A DNA stretch of 64,000 bases from Thioalkalivibrio sp. ALE14 (lineage in GTDB: Bacteria; Pseudomonadota; Gammaproteobacteria; Ectothiorhodospirales; Ectothiorhodospiraceae), in the NCBI RefSeq assembly GCF_000376845.1, contig NZ_AQXY01000031.1, positions 248,001-312,000 of the forward strand, written 5' to 3'. Under the pieces are notes generated by a model that was given only the letters and a program-made list of their open reading frames with translations, searched no databases and was not told the origin of the DNA. A program made the position numbers and the translations under genes. How positions within the stretch are numbered: position 1 is the first letter of the stretch; the number at the start of each line of letters is the position of its first letter. Below, one piece after another: positions 7,581-15,955 of the stretch.

Positions 7581-7594
7581 TTGATCGAGATCAA
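7581..7594. promoter_or_regulatory. FNR/Anr/Dnr-type box in a divergent promoter
   Basis: TTGATCGAGATCAA is a perfect TTGAT-N4-ATCAA site. On the minus strand a -10-like TATGCT (7552-7557) lies about 33 bases from the box centre, the spacing expected for class II activation of the membrane/lipoyl operon. On the plus strand the box lies 68 bases before the hemerythrin ATG at 7662. It may therefore serve both directions. Confidence 0.75.
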
Positions 7595-7661
7595 GACGGG
7601 GCGCGAGCGCTTCCGCGACAGTCGTATGTCTCTCGAGCACCATGCGAAGGTCCGATACCCG

Positions 7662-8207
7662 ATGCACGAGCAACTTTACGAAAGCGTTCCCGGATTCCAG
7701 CAGCCCATCGAGCTGCTGCGGGCCTGTCACCGCCGGATCCTCAACTCCCTGGATATCCTCGAGCGTCTGCCTGCGCATCTCGCCGAAAAGGGGGCCGACG
7801 AGGAGGCGCGCACCGCGGCGCAACGGGTACTGAATTACTTCCACGAGGCCGCCCCCAACCACCACGCGGACGAGGACCAGGACCTGTTCCCCGTGCTGCG
7901 CCAGCACTGCGGTCACCCCGAGAGTCACCCGCAGCTGTGCGAGTGGCTGGACCGCCTGACCGCCGAGCACGACGAGATCGAGACCGGCTGGGACCGGCTG
8001 GAACCGGCCCTGGAAAGCATTGCCCACGGCAAGGTTACGGACCTGACCGGGGCGGAGGCCTGGATCCGCCAGTACCGCATCCATCTCGACCTCGAGGAGC
8101 GCGCCGTCCTGCCGTTCGCCGAGCACCTGCTGGGTCCGGATGAACGCCGCACCATCGGGGCCGCCATGGCCGCTCGGCGCGGTATCGGGAATCCCGGGCA
8201 TGGCTGA
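7662..8207 (+). CDS. Hemerythrin-domain protein
   Basis: A 181-residue helical protein with a hemerythrin-like di-iron bundle. Metal-ligand candidates are the His in LRACHRRILN, HHADEDQDLFP, the HDEIE motif and HLDLEERAVLPFAEH, giving the H-H(E)-H-HxxxE spacing of the family. Such proteins bind oxygen or nitric oxide or protect iron-sulfur centres (family knowledge). The ATG at 7662 has a GAAGG 11 bases upstream. An in-frame ATG at 7626 has none and lies where the promoter would be, so it is less likely. The 3' end overlaps the next hemerythrin gene by 8 bases, which implies translational coupling. It is divergent from the lipoyl/thioredoxin operon across the FNR-type box. Confidence 0.85.
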   Translation: MHEQLYESVPGFQQPIELLRACHRRILNSLDILERLPAHLAEKGADEEARTAAQRVLNYFHEAAPNHHADEDQDLFPVLRQHCGHPESHPQLCEWLDRLTAEHDEIETGWDRLEPALESIAHGKVTDLTGAEAWIRQYRIHLDLEERAVLPFAEHLLGPDERRTIGAAMAARRGIGNPGHG

Positions 8208-8919
8208 CTTTGTGCTCGACCTGCGCGGGCTCGCCGAGCATGCCCATACCCGCGCCTATTACACCCTTCGCGAACTGCGCCCCGGACAGGTCTTCGAGGT
8301 CTTGCTGGACCAGGAACCGAAGCTCTTGATGGACGCGGTCAGCCTGCAGTTGCGTCATGCCATCCATTGGCAGGTCCGCGAGAACGGCCCGCCACTTTGG
8401 CGACTCTCGGTGCAACGCCGCGAGGACGTCGCCCCGGTGAACCTGGTCGACCTGCTGGAGCGCGATCACCTGCGCATCGACCGCCTGTTCGCCAGCGCCC
8501 TGCACAAGGTCAACGCCGGCGACCTGGAAGGCGCGGCGCCGGATTTCCGCGCCTATGTCGACGGCCTGCGTCGCCACGTGGAGGTGGAAAACGAACTGAT
8601 CGTCCCCCTGCTGGACCTGCCCCGAAACCCGAACGGCCAGGATCCCACCTCGATCATGCTGCGCGAACACGACGAGATCCTGGAACAGACCACGATGCTG
8701 GAGCACGAATTCAGCGAAGGCGTGGACGAGGCCTGGGCGGTGGCCCCGTTCTTCGCGCTGATCTCCGGCGCGCTGGCCAAGCACGAAGGCCGCGAGGAGC
8801 AGAACCTGTTCCCCCACTGGAGCCGCGCCCTGAAAGAACGCCCGGACGAAGCCTCCGAGCTTCTGCGACGCGCACAGGCCCTGCTTGAAACCACCGGCCC
8901 GACCGACCCCGCCGCCTGA
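8200..8919 (+). CDS. DUF2249-hemerythrin fusion protein
   Basis: A 239-residue protein. Residues 1-75 match DUF2249, a TusA-like fold (DFVLDLRGLAEHAHTRAY, GQVFEVLLDQEPK). Residues about 85-225 form a second hemerythrin domain (LLERDHLRIDRLF, HVEVENELIVPLL, REHDEILEQT, KHEGREEQNLFPHW). The ligand-bearing His and Glu residues are present. DUF2249-hemerythrin proteins commonly occur with NnrS-like membrane proteins in NO-responsive regulons. Here the pair sits under the same FNR-type box as a small oxidase-like membrane protein, which supports an NO- or oxygen-stress role. ATG 8200 overlaps the preceding stop. Confidence 0.85.
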   Translation: MADFVLDLRGLAEHAHTRAYYTLRELRPGQVFEVLLDQEPKLLMDAVSLQLRHAIHWQVRENGPPLWRLSVQRREDVAPVNLVDLLERDHLRIDRLFASALHKVNAGDLEGAAPDFRAYVDGLRRHVEVENELIVPLLDLPRNPNGQDPTSIMLREHDEILEQTTMLEHEFSEGVDEAWAVAPFFALISGALAKHEGREEQNLFPHWSRALKERPDEASELLRRAQALLETTGPTDPAA

Positions 8920-8976
8920 ACCCAGGAACGCAGCCGCCCGCCCCCCGTCACCGCCCCGTCCCGAGGCGAGCTTCCA

Positions 8977-10167
8977 TCAGGCCAGGCCGGCCCGTGGCGG
9001 CGACAGGCGCGCCAGCGCCCACAGCCCCAGCAGCGGCCCGGGCAGCAGCAGCCACAGCACCCAGACTCCGCCATCCGCCCACAGCCAGCCGGTGAGCCAG
9101 ATCCCCGGCAGGGTCAGGGCAAACCCGATTGCGTTCATCACGCTCAACGCGGACCCGACCGCATCCGCCGGCGCACTGTCCGCCGCCAGCGCGGAGAATT
9201 GCGGCGAATCCGCGATCACCGTCAGCCCCCACAGCGCCAGCAGCGCGAACAGCAGCCACGGCGACTGGCCGGCCAGCAGCGGGTACAGCAGGCAGGCCAG
9301 CCCCGAGGCCGCAAGGGCCACCCGCGCCACGCGCAGGCTGCCCAGGCTGCGGCTCAGACGTCCGCCCCAGACACAACCCGCCAGCCCCAGCGCAATCACC
9401 CCAAACGCCAGCCAGGGGATCAGGCCGGTATCCGCCTCCAGCCGCGACAGCTCGCGTGCGACCAGCAACGGGACCAGCGTCCAGAAGGCATAGAGCTCCC
9501 AGCAGTGCCCGAAATAGCCGCCGGCCACGGCGCGGAAATCGCGCTGCCTCAGGGCCCGAAAGCCCTTGCCCAGTCCTGGCGTACGCCCGGCCGGCGGTAG
9601 GTGGGGCCCCTCCCCGAGACGCAGAATCAGGACCGCCGCCAGCACCGCCAGCCCCGATGCCAGCAGCACCGGCACCGCCCATGGGAAGTCGAGCGTTGCG
9701 CCGCGCAGCAGATGCGGCAGCGCGGTCCCCAGGGTCAGCATCCCCAGCAGCCAGGACAGTGCCCAGCCCTTGTATTCCGGGGTCCAGGCAATCACGAGCT
9801 TCATGCCCAGGGGATACACCCCGGCCAGCGCCAGCCCCACCAGAAAACGCGCGAGCAGGGCCAGCTCCCAGGCGCCGGCCAGCAGGATGAAGACCGCGTT
9901 GACCGCGGCCCCGGCCAGGGCGGAGAGCGCGAACATCCGGCTCGCGCGGAAGCGATCCGCCATCCCGGTCGCCGCCACCACCAGGGTCCCGGTGATGAAG
10001 CCCGTCTGGGTCGCCATGGTCAGCCAGCCGATCTCGGCCGGCGACCAGCCCAGCGCCTGTTGCAGCGACAACCCGACTCCGTTGACCGAGAACCACAGCG
10101 ACGTGCCGAACAGCTGTGCCGCCACGATCACCAGCAGGGGGTGACGACGAATCCAGAGCGCCGTCAC
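8977..10167 (-). CDS. MFS transporter
   Basis: A 396-residue major facilitator with 12 predicted helices. The first half contains LFGTSLWFSVNG, typical of sugar/drug or nitrate-type MFS proteins, and a cytoplasmic loop GMADRFRASRMFALSA in the position of motif A. A longer loop near residue 200 separates the halves (GRTPGLGKGFRALRQRDFRAV). The substrate is unknown. The start is a GTG (10165-10167). It lies 36 bases downstream of the LapA-like gene on the same strand, so the two may be co-transcribed. Nothing in the context identifies the cargo. Confidence 0.82.
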   Translation of the reverse strand: MTALWIRRHPLLVIVAAQLFGTSLWFSVNGVGLSLQQALGWSPAEIGWLTMATQTGFITGTLVVAATGMADRFRASRMFALSALAGAAVNAVFILLAGAWELALLARFLVGLALAGVYPLGMKLVIAWTPEYKGWALSWLLGMLTLGTALPHLLRGATLDFPWAVPVLLASGLAVLAAVLILRLGEGPHLPPAGRTPGLGKGFRALRQRDFRAVAGGYFGHCWELYAFWTLVPLLVARELSRLEADTGLIPWLAFGVIALGLAGCVWGGRLSRSLGSLRVARVALAASGLACLLYPLLAGQSPWLLFALLALWGLTVIADSPQFSALAADSAPADAVGSALSVMNAIGFALTLPGIWLTGWLWADGGVWVLWLLLPGPLLGLWALARLSPPRAGLA

Positions 10168-10203
10168 CGTACGCGACCGGTCATAGGCGTCGAACCGCCC
10201 CGA

Positions 10204-10419
10204 TCAGCGACTCGCGCCACGGATCCAGCGCTTGAGCAGGGCCACCAGCGCGCCCCCGGAGACGAGCCCCAGCAGGTAGATCCCGACGATCAGCAACGCC
10301 AGTGGCAGCGTCACATGCAGGGTCAGGAAATTCAGGGTCACCAGTCGCAGGTTCTGGATTGCAAAGATCGCGACCACCGCGACGAACACGATGATCAGCA
10401 GGGAGTAGACGTACCGCAT
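10204..10419 (-). CDS. LapA-domain (DUF1049) small membrane protein
   Basis: A 71-residue protein with two predicted membrane helices (RYVYSLLIIVFVAVVAIFAI and LALLIVGIYLLGLVSGGAL) and the intervening QNLRLVTLNFLT stretch typical of lipopolysaccharide assembly protein A. It ends in a basic tail. The ATG at 10419 has GGGAGG 6 bases upstream, and longer in-frame starts lack a ribosome site. LapA/YciS partners LapB/YciM in regulating LPS synthesis in E. coli, but no lapB is adjacent here. Confidence 0.8.
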   Translation of the reverse strand: MRYVYSLLIIVFVAVVAIFAIQNLRLVTLNFLTLHVTLPLALLIVGIYLLGLVSGGALVALLKRWIRGASR

Positions 10420-10498
10420 GCGACCTCCCGGGTCAGTCGGCGAAACGCTCAGGCTCGGGCGCCCCGGGCTCAGCGTCAACCGGCGCGGCGCGGCGACC

Positions 10499-11152
10499 TC
10501 AAGGGTTTCCCCGGGCGTCGGGATGACTGCAATGCCCGCGCAGCGGGCAACTGTCGCAACGCGGCCGCGGGCGACAGCGCTCCTTGCCGTGCTCCACGAT
10601 CAGCGCGTGCAGGTCGTTCAGCGCCGCCGCGTCCGGCCCCAGCTCCGACTCGACGTGCTCGCGCAGTACATCGTAGGGGGCCTGCGCCTGCGGGACCTCC
10701 AGGCGCTCAAAAAGGCGCCGGGTATAGGCATCCACCACGAAGACCGGGCGGTCGAAGGCATACAGCACGATGTCGTCGGCCGTCTCCGGACCCACGCCCT
10801 TGACCCCCAGAAGGGCCTCTCGCAGCGCTTCGGTGTCCATTGCCGCCAGGGTCTCGATACCGCCACCCTGCTCCAGGAACGCCAGCAGGTGGCGCAGCCG
10901 GTCCGCCTTGACGTTGAAGTAGCCACTGGGGCGGATATGTTCGGCCAGCGCCTCGGGCTCGAGCGCCATGAGCCCCTCGAACGACAGGGCATCGCTGGCG
11001 CGCAGGTTGGCCAGGGCCTTTTCGACGTTGGTCCAGCTGGTGTTCTGCGTCAGCACGGCGCCGACCATCACCTCGAACGCCGTGTCCGCCGGCCACCACT
11101 GCAGGTCGCCGTACTCCGCGCGCAGCGCGTCCAGGAGATCGGGAATCCGCAC
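10499..11152 (-). CDS. HhH-GPD DNA glycosylase, endonuclease III/MagIII-like, [4Fe-4S]
   Basis: A 217-residue base-excision repair glycosylase. The helix-hairpin-helix is LLGVKGVGPETADDI, followed by the catalytic Asp in FVVDAYTRR. The C-terminal cluster motif CRPRPRCDSCPLRGHC gives C-X6-C-X2-C-X5-C for a [4Fe-4S] centre. The Lys that gives E. coli Nth its lyase activity (in GRKTA) is replaced (GPETA), as in the MagIII 3-methyladenine glycosylase group, so it is probably monofunctional and acts on alkylated bases. It starts at GTG and lies 6 bases after the rluB stop, in the same operon. Confidence 0.85.
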   Translation of the reverse strand: MRIPDLLDALRAEYGDLQWWPADTAFEVMVGAVLTQNTSWTNVEKALANLRASDALSFEGLMALEPEALAEHIRPSGYFNVKADRLRHLLAFLEQGGGIETLAAMDTEALREALLGVKGVGPETADDIVLYAFDRPVFVVDAYTRRLFERLEVPQAQAPYDVLREHVESELGPDAAALNDLHALIVEHGKERCRPRPRCDSCPLRGHCSHPDARGNP

Positions 11153-11158
11153 GCGGCC

Positions 11159-12139
11159 CTACCGCTGGCGGCGCCCGCCCGACTTCCCGCCACCGCCGGA
11201 GCGCCCGCCCGAGGGCTTCGTACCCCGGCCACCGCCGCGGCCGCTCGGGGATGCCGGCTTGCCCGGCTTCTTCGGCGGCGACGAACTCCAGCCGTCCTCG
11301 CGCGCCGCGCGGCTGTTGCGTGACTTGCCGGCCGCCACCGGCTTGCCCGGTCGCTTGTCACGCCCGGGACGGCGCGGCCCGCCGCGGCCGCGCGGGCGCA
11401 CGGAGTCTGGAACCGGTAGATCCACCGCCTGGTACAGTCCGGCCACCTCGCGGGTCTCGAGATCCCGCACCGCCCCCGTCTTCAGGCCTCGTCCAAGGAC
11501 GACCGGTCCATAGCGCACCCGGATCAGGCGGCTGACCGTCACGCCGACGGCATCCCACAGCCGGCGCACCAGGCGGTTGCGGCCCTCGCTCACGATCACG
11601 TGATACCAGTGATTGGCGCCGTCCCCGCCCTGCTCCTCCAGGCTGTCGAAACGCGCCGGCCCGTCCTCCAGTTCCACGCCCTCGCGCAGCATGTCCAGCG
11701 TGGCCGACGGCACCTCGCCCAGCACACGCACGGCGTACTCGCGTTCCAGTGCCATGCTCGGGTGCATCAGGCGATTGGCCAGCTCACCGTCGGTGGTGAA
11801 CAGCAGCAGGCCCGAGGTATTCAGGTCCAGCCGCCCCACGGCCACCCAGCGCTGCCCCTTCAGCCGCGGCAGGCTGGCAAACACCGGCCGCCGGCCCTCG
11901 GGATCCGAACGGCTGCAGATCTCGCCCACCGGCTTGTGATAGACGATCCAGCGGTGCGGGTGCTCCGGACGCCGCACGATGCGCCCGCGCACGCGGATCA
12001 CGTCGTGTTCGTCGACCTGATCCCCCAGCTGCGCGGTGCGATTGTTCACCTGCACCTCGCCGCGCTCGATCCAGCCCTCGATCTCGCGCCGCGAACCCAG
12101 CCCGCGCGCCGCCAGGACCTTCTGTACCCGCTCCGACAT
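11159..12139 (-). CDS. rluB: 23S rRNA pseudouridine synthase B (RluB-like)
   Basis: A 326-residue RsuA/RluB-family enzyme that isomerises a uridine in helix 93 of 23S rRNA (position 2605 in E. coli). Residues 1-60 are the S4 RNA-binding domain (ERVQKVLAARGLGSRREIE). Residues about 65-230 are the synthase, with catalytic Asp in VGRLDLNTSGLLL. The last 80 residues are a very basic, Gly/Arg/Lys/Pro-rich tail with little predicted structure, probably RNA-binding. It is divergent from moaB and followed closely by the DNA glycosylase. The ATG is at 12139. Confidence 0.92.
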   Translation of the reverse strand: MSERVQKVLAARGLGSRREIEGWIERGEVQVNNRTAQLGDQVDEHDVIRVRGRIVRRPEHPHRWIVYHKPVGEICSRSDPEGRRPVFASLPRLKGQRWVAVGRLDLNTSGLLLFTTDGELANRLMHPSMALEREYAVRVLGEVPSATLDMLREGVELEDGPARFDSLEEQGGDGANHWYHVIVSEGRNRLVRRLWDAVGVTVSRLIRVRYGPVVLGRGLKTGAVRDLETREVAGLYQAVDLPVPDSVRPRGRGGPRRPGRDKRPGKPVAAGKSRNSRAAREDGWSSSPPKKPGKPASPSGRGGGRGTKPSGGRSGGGGKSGGRRQR

Positions 12140-12198
12140 TCCCGGAACTCCAGCAACTCATTAAGATGGGCGCCACGATACACCAACAGGACGTTGCC

Positions 12199-12735
12199 AT
12201 GACCGATTCCACGCCGGAAACCACCCCCGTCCGGACGCCGCTGAACATCGCCGTGCTCACCGTCTCCGACAGCCGCGAACTGGTGGAGGACCGCTCCGGT
12301 GACGCCCTGGTGGAACGCCTCGAAGGCGCCGGCCACCGGCTGGCCGATCGCGGGATCGTGAAGGACGACATCTACGCCATCCGCGCCGAACTCTCGCGCT
12401 GGATCGCCGATCCTGAGATCGACGCGGTGATCACCACCGGCGGCACTGGCATCACCGGCCGTGACGGCACACCCGAGGCCGCCTCGGTGCTGCTGGACAA
12501 GACCATCGAGGGCTTCGGCGAGCTGTTCCGCATGCTCTCCTATGAAGAGATCGGCACCTCCAGCCTGCAGTCCCGCGCCCTTTCAGGGGTCGCGAACGGT
12601 ACCTATCTCTTCGTGCTGCCCGGCTCCACCGGGGCCTGCCGCACCGCCTGGGACCGCATCATCCGCGCCCAGCTCGACGACCGCACCATGCCCTGCAACC
12701 TCACCATGCTGATGCCGCGCCTGACGGAGATCTGA
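12199..12735 (+). CDS. moaB: Molybdenum cofactor biosynthesis protein MoaB
   Basis: A 178-residue MoaB/Mog-family protein that adenylylates molybdopterin or assists molybdate insertion. Signature stretches are [10 protein letters not shown], the [16 protein letters not shown] loop and the C-terminal [13 protein letters not shown]. The ATG at 12199 has AGGA 8 bases upstream. It is divergent from rluB, and no other moa or mog gene is in the window. Confidence 0.92.
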   Translation: MTDSTPETTPVRTPLNIAVLTVSDSRELVEDRSGDALVERLEGAGHRLADRGIVKDDIYAIRAELSRWIADPEIDAVITTGGTGITGRDGTPEAASVLLDKTIEGFGELFRMLSYEEIGTSSLQSRALSGVANGTYLFVLPGSTGACRTAWDRIIRAQLDDRTMPCNLTMLMPRLTEI

Positions 12736-12773
12736 GTCCCTGGACTTCTGAATGAATGCACGCTTGGGTTGGA

Positions 12774-13097
12774 GGTCAAGGGCGGTTCTACCACAGAGGA
12801 CACGAAGGTCACGGAGAAGATCCAAAACGGCTTCACGGCGGGCCGGGCGTTGAGCCACGCGACTACCCGAAGGGGTCTGACTGGCGCCCCATCGCTCAGG
12901 GGGCTGAGCTCCTACACGGCCGGGGCCTGCACCCTGCAGGAGGCCAGCCCTCTGGCCGATGGGGCGCTGGCCACCGCCCCGACACCGGTGCGAACCAACC
13001 TCGGCGGTCGAGCCCTGTCCCGTTCCAGCCCCCTATCTTCGCGTCCTTCCTGTGAACCGCCATTGAATTCCTCTGAGCCCTCCGTGTGCTCTGTGGT
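12774..13097. repeat. Mosaic inverted-repeat element in a 403-bp gap between moaB and the amidotransferase
   Basis: The left end GGTCAAGGGCGGTTCTAC (12774-12791) resembles the end of the element at 1338. CCTTCCTGTGAACCGCC (13045-13061) resembles its right arm. A second nested pair is ACCACAGAGGACACGAAGG (12790-12808) and its inverted near match ending at 13097 (about 17 of 19). A small GCTCAG-GGGG-CTGAGC hairpin lies near 12895. There is no credible gene in 12736-13138. Confidence 0.55.
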
Positions 13098-13138
13098 TAA
13101 TAATCAAACCCCATCGAACCCGCCCCTGCACGCTCGGG

Positions 13139-14923
13139 TCAACGATCCACGTGGGTCTGCAGCCAGTACTCGAGCAGCGCCGCGTGCCAGAGCTTGGAAC
13201 CCTGGATACGCGTGAAGTACTGGTCGGGTGCATCCAGCAGCTTGTCGATATAGGCCGGCTGATAGAGGCCCCGCTCGCGCGAGGCGCGCGAGGTGAGGAT
13301 GTCGCGCATGAACTCGAGGAAGTCGCCGCGCACGTACTTCAGCGCCGGCACCGGGAAGTAGCCCTTGGGCCGGTCCAGCACCGCGTCCGGCAGCCGGCCG
13401 CGCGCGATGCGGCGCAGGACGTCCTTGCCGCCGTCGCCCAGTTTCAGGTGCGGCGGCATCTCGGCGGCGGTCTCCACCAGCTCGTGGTCGAGGAATGGCA
13501 CCCGCGCCTCCAGCCCGAAGGCCATGGTCATGTTGTCCACGCGCTTGACCGGGTCGTCCACGATCAGCGTGGTTACATCCAGCGCCAGCACCGCGTCGAT
13601 GAAGGAATCCGCGCGGTCGGTCTCGAGCTCGGCGAACTGCTCGCGCAGCCAGTCGCCGGTCACATCGTTCGCCGGCGGGTGGCGCAGCATCTCGGCCATC
13701 TCCGGGTGATCGCGGTCGAAGTAGTGGCGACGGAAGCGCTCCACCCAGTCGCCGTGGCGATCCTCGGCCATCTGCGGGTACCAGAAGTAGCCGCCGAAGA
13801 CCTCGTCGGCGCCCTGCCCGGACTGCACCACCTTCACGTGCTGCGAGACCTGCTCGGACAGCAGGTAGAAGGCCACGGCATCCTGCCCGAACATCGGCTC
13901 GGCCATCGCGCCCACCGCCTCCGGCAACCGTGCCAGCACCTGGTCGTTGGGGATCAGCGTGGCCTGGTGGTCGGTGGCGTAGCGCTCGGCAACCGGGTCG
14001 GAGTATTCGAACTCGGAGCCCTTCTCCTCCGGCTGGTCCTCGAAACCGACGGTGAAGGTACGCAGGTCCTGGGCGCCCTCCTCCATCGCCAGCGCCACCA
14101 GCAGCGACGAGTCCAGTCCGCCGGAGAGCAGCACGCCCACCGGCACGTCGGCCACCTCCAGGCGCTTGCGCACCGCAGCGCGCAGGGCGTGTTCGATGCG
14201 CTCCTGCCATTCGGCGTCGGAGACGGGCTCGGCCGGGCGGTGCGCATGCAGGGTCCAGTAGCGCTGCAGCCGCTCCTGGCCGCGCGCGTCGATGCTCAGG
14301 TAGTGCCCTGGCTCCAGCTTGCGGATGCCGCGCAGCACGGTGCGCGGTGCCGGGACCACCGCGTGCAGGGAGAACAGCATGTGCAGCGCCTCGGCATCCA
14401 GCTCGGCATCCACGTCGCCGGCCGCCAGTAGCGCCTGGGTGTTGGAGGCGAAGCGGATACCATCCCCCGTACGCGCCAGGTACAGCGGCTTGATGCCCAT
14501 ACGGTCACGCGCCAGCAGCAGACGCTGGGCATTACCGTCATACAGGGCGAACGCGAACATCCCGTGCAGCCGCGCGACAATCCCCTCGCCCCACTCGGCA
14601 TAGCCGCGCAGGATGACCTCGGTATCACCGGTGGAGAAGAAACGGTGACCGCGGCCTTCCAGCTCGCTGCGCAGCGCGCGGAAGTTGTAGATCGCGCCAT
14701 TGAACACCAGCGCCAGCCCGGTCTCCGGATCGAACATCGGCTGGTGCGCGCGTTGCGAGAGATCCAGGATCGACAGCCGCCGGTGCCCCAGCGCGACCCG
14801 ACCCGAGGCCCACAGTCCGTCGGCATCCGGCCCGCGTCGCTCCAGACAGGGCAGCATGCGCGCCACGGCCTCGCCGCTCGCGCGCCGCTCGCCCCAGACG
14901 AATTCTCCTGCGATCCCGCACAT
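13139..14923 (-). CDS. N-acetylglutaminylglutamine amidotransferase-like, asparagine synthase family
   Basis: A 594-residue glutamine-dependent amidotransferase. The N-terminal Ntn glutaminase (about 1-190) starts with the nucleophile Cys2 in MCGIAGEF and has RRGPDADGLW and FNGAIYNFR. The synthetase domain (about 230-590) has the PP-loop LLSGGLDSSLL and VDNMTMAFGLEARVPFLDHEL. Length and motifs match the subfamily that amidates N-acetylglutaminylglutamine to the compatible solute NAGGN rather than plain AsnB. The usual partners (a GNAT/ATP-grasp ligase and a peptidase) are not adjacent; a LysR gene lies upstream on the same strand. The ATG at 14923 is required to expose Cys2. Confidence 0.82.
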   Translation of the reverse strand: MCGIAGEFVWGERRASGEAVARMLPCLERRGPDADGLWASGRVALGHRRLSILDLSQRAHQPMFDPETGLALVFNGAIYNFRALRSELEGRGHRFFSTGDTEVILRGYAEWGEGIVARLHGMFAFALYDGNAQRLLLARDRMGIKPLYLARTGDGIRFASNTQALLAAGDVDAELDAEALHMLFSLHAVVPAPRTVLRGIRKLEPGHYLSIDARGQERLQRYWTLHAHRPAEPVSDAEWQERIEHALRAAVRKRLEVADVPVGVLLSGGLDSSLLVALAMEEGAQDLRTFTVGFEDQPEEKGSEFEYSDPVAERYATDHQATLIPNDQVLARLPEAVGAMAEPMFGQDAVAFYLLSEQVSQHVKVVQSGQGADEVFGGYFWYPQMAEDRHGDWVERFRRHYFDRDHPEMAEMLRHPPANDVTGDWLREQFAELETDRADSFIDAVLALDVTTLIVDDPVKRVDNMTMAFGLEARVPFLDHELVETAAEMPPHLKLGDGGKDVLRRIARGRLPDAVLDRPKGYFPVPALKYVRGDFLEFMRDILTSRASRERGLYQPAYIDKLLDAPDQYFTRIQGSKLWHAALLEYWLQTHVDR

Positions 14924-15012
14924 CGGTTCGTTCCTTGCTGGTTGGGTGGGCTGTGTTGAACACGGCCGGTCCCTGCCCGACGCGGGCAGGGGCTTCGCCT
15001 GCAAGCAGGCTC

Positions 15013-15915
15013 CTACTGGTTGGGGACCACTGCCGCGGTTTCGCCGAAGGCGGCCTCCAGCGCCGCCATCAGGGAATGACTGGCCGCGCCGGCGCGGTCA
15101 CGATCGGCATGCGTAATGTAGAACGGCACCCGGTGGCGCGCCCCGGCCTCCAGGCCCAGTTCGACCAGACGTCCGGCGGCAAGATCCCCGGCAATGCGAT
15201 CCTCCGGCACCCAGGCGAACCCGATGCCCGAACGCAGGATCTCGCAGGCCGTGCCCATGTGCGAGACCGTCCAGCGCTGATCAGCCTCCACCCAGCCGCC
15301 CTCGCCGGAACCCTCGTCCCCGGAATCGCGCACCACCACCTGGCGGTGTGCCTGCAGATCGCGCCGTGTCAGGGCCGTCTCCGCCTGCGCGATGGGATGC
15401 GAGGGATGCGCGACGCAGACCATCGACAACTCGCCCAGACAGCTCCCGAGATAACCGGAAGGCAGTTCCGGCCCCAGCAGGATGTCCACGGCCGCGTCCC
15501 GGAGCATATCCGGCCCCCCGCTCAGCACCACCTCGTGCAGCTGGATCCGGGTAGCCGGGTAGGCCTTCGAGAAGGTCTCCAGGGCCCGGATCACCGGCTC
15601 GCGCGGCAGCAGCTGATCCACCGCCAGCCGGATCTCGGACTCCACGCCCGCTGCCAGTGCGCCGGCCAGGTTCTCGATCTCCGCCGCCTCTTCCAACAGA
15701 TGCCCGGCCCGGCGCAAAAGCGCCTCGCCGGCCGGGGTGAGCACGGCCTTGCGGCCCTGCACCTCGAAAACGTCCACGCCCAGCTGCTCTTCCAGCTTCT
15801 GCACCGCGTGGTTGATGCTCGACGGGCTCTTGTGCACCCGTTCGGCGGCCCGCGCAAAGCCGCCGGCCTCCACCACCGCTTGCAGCATTCGCCACTGTTC
15901 AAGGGTGACACGCAT
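15013..15915 (-). CDS. LysR-family transcriptional regulator
   Basis: A 300-residue regulator with an N-terminal helix-turn-helix (TLEQWRMLQAVVEAGGFARAA, then KSPSSINHAVQKLEEQLG) and a C-terminal periplasmic-binding-protein-like effector domain from residue about 90. The ATG at 15915 is chosen because it starts directly before the HTH; an upstream in-frame start adds 37 residues unlike the family. It lies 89 bases upstream of the amidotransferase gene on the same strand and may be co-transcribed with it, an unusual layout for a LysR and its target. The effector is unknown. Confidence 0.87.
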   Translation of the reverse strand: MRVTLEQWRMLQAVVEAGGFARAAERVHKSPSSINHAVQKLEEQLGVDVFEVQGRKAVLTPAGEALLRRAGHLLEEAAEIENLAGALAAGVESEIRLAVDQLLPREPVIRALETFSKAYPATRIQLHEVVLSGGPDMLRDAAVDILLGPELPSGYLGSCLGELSMVCVAHPSHPIAQAETALTRRDLQAHRQVVVRDSGDEGSGEGGWVEADQRWTVSHMGTACEILRSGIGFAWVPEDRIAGDLAAGRLVELGLEAGARHRVPFYITHADRDRAGAASHSLMAALEAAFGETAAVVPNQ

Positions 15916-15955
15916 CACTCGGCCCGCTCGGGCGGGCCCATGGGTCCGCGCCTTT

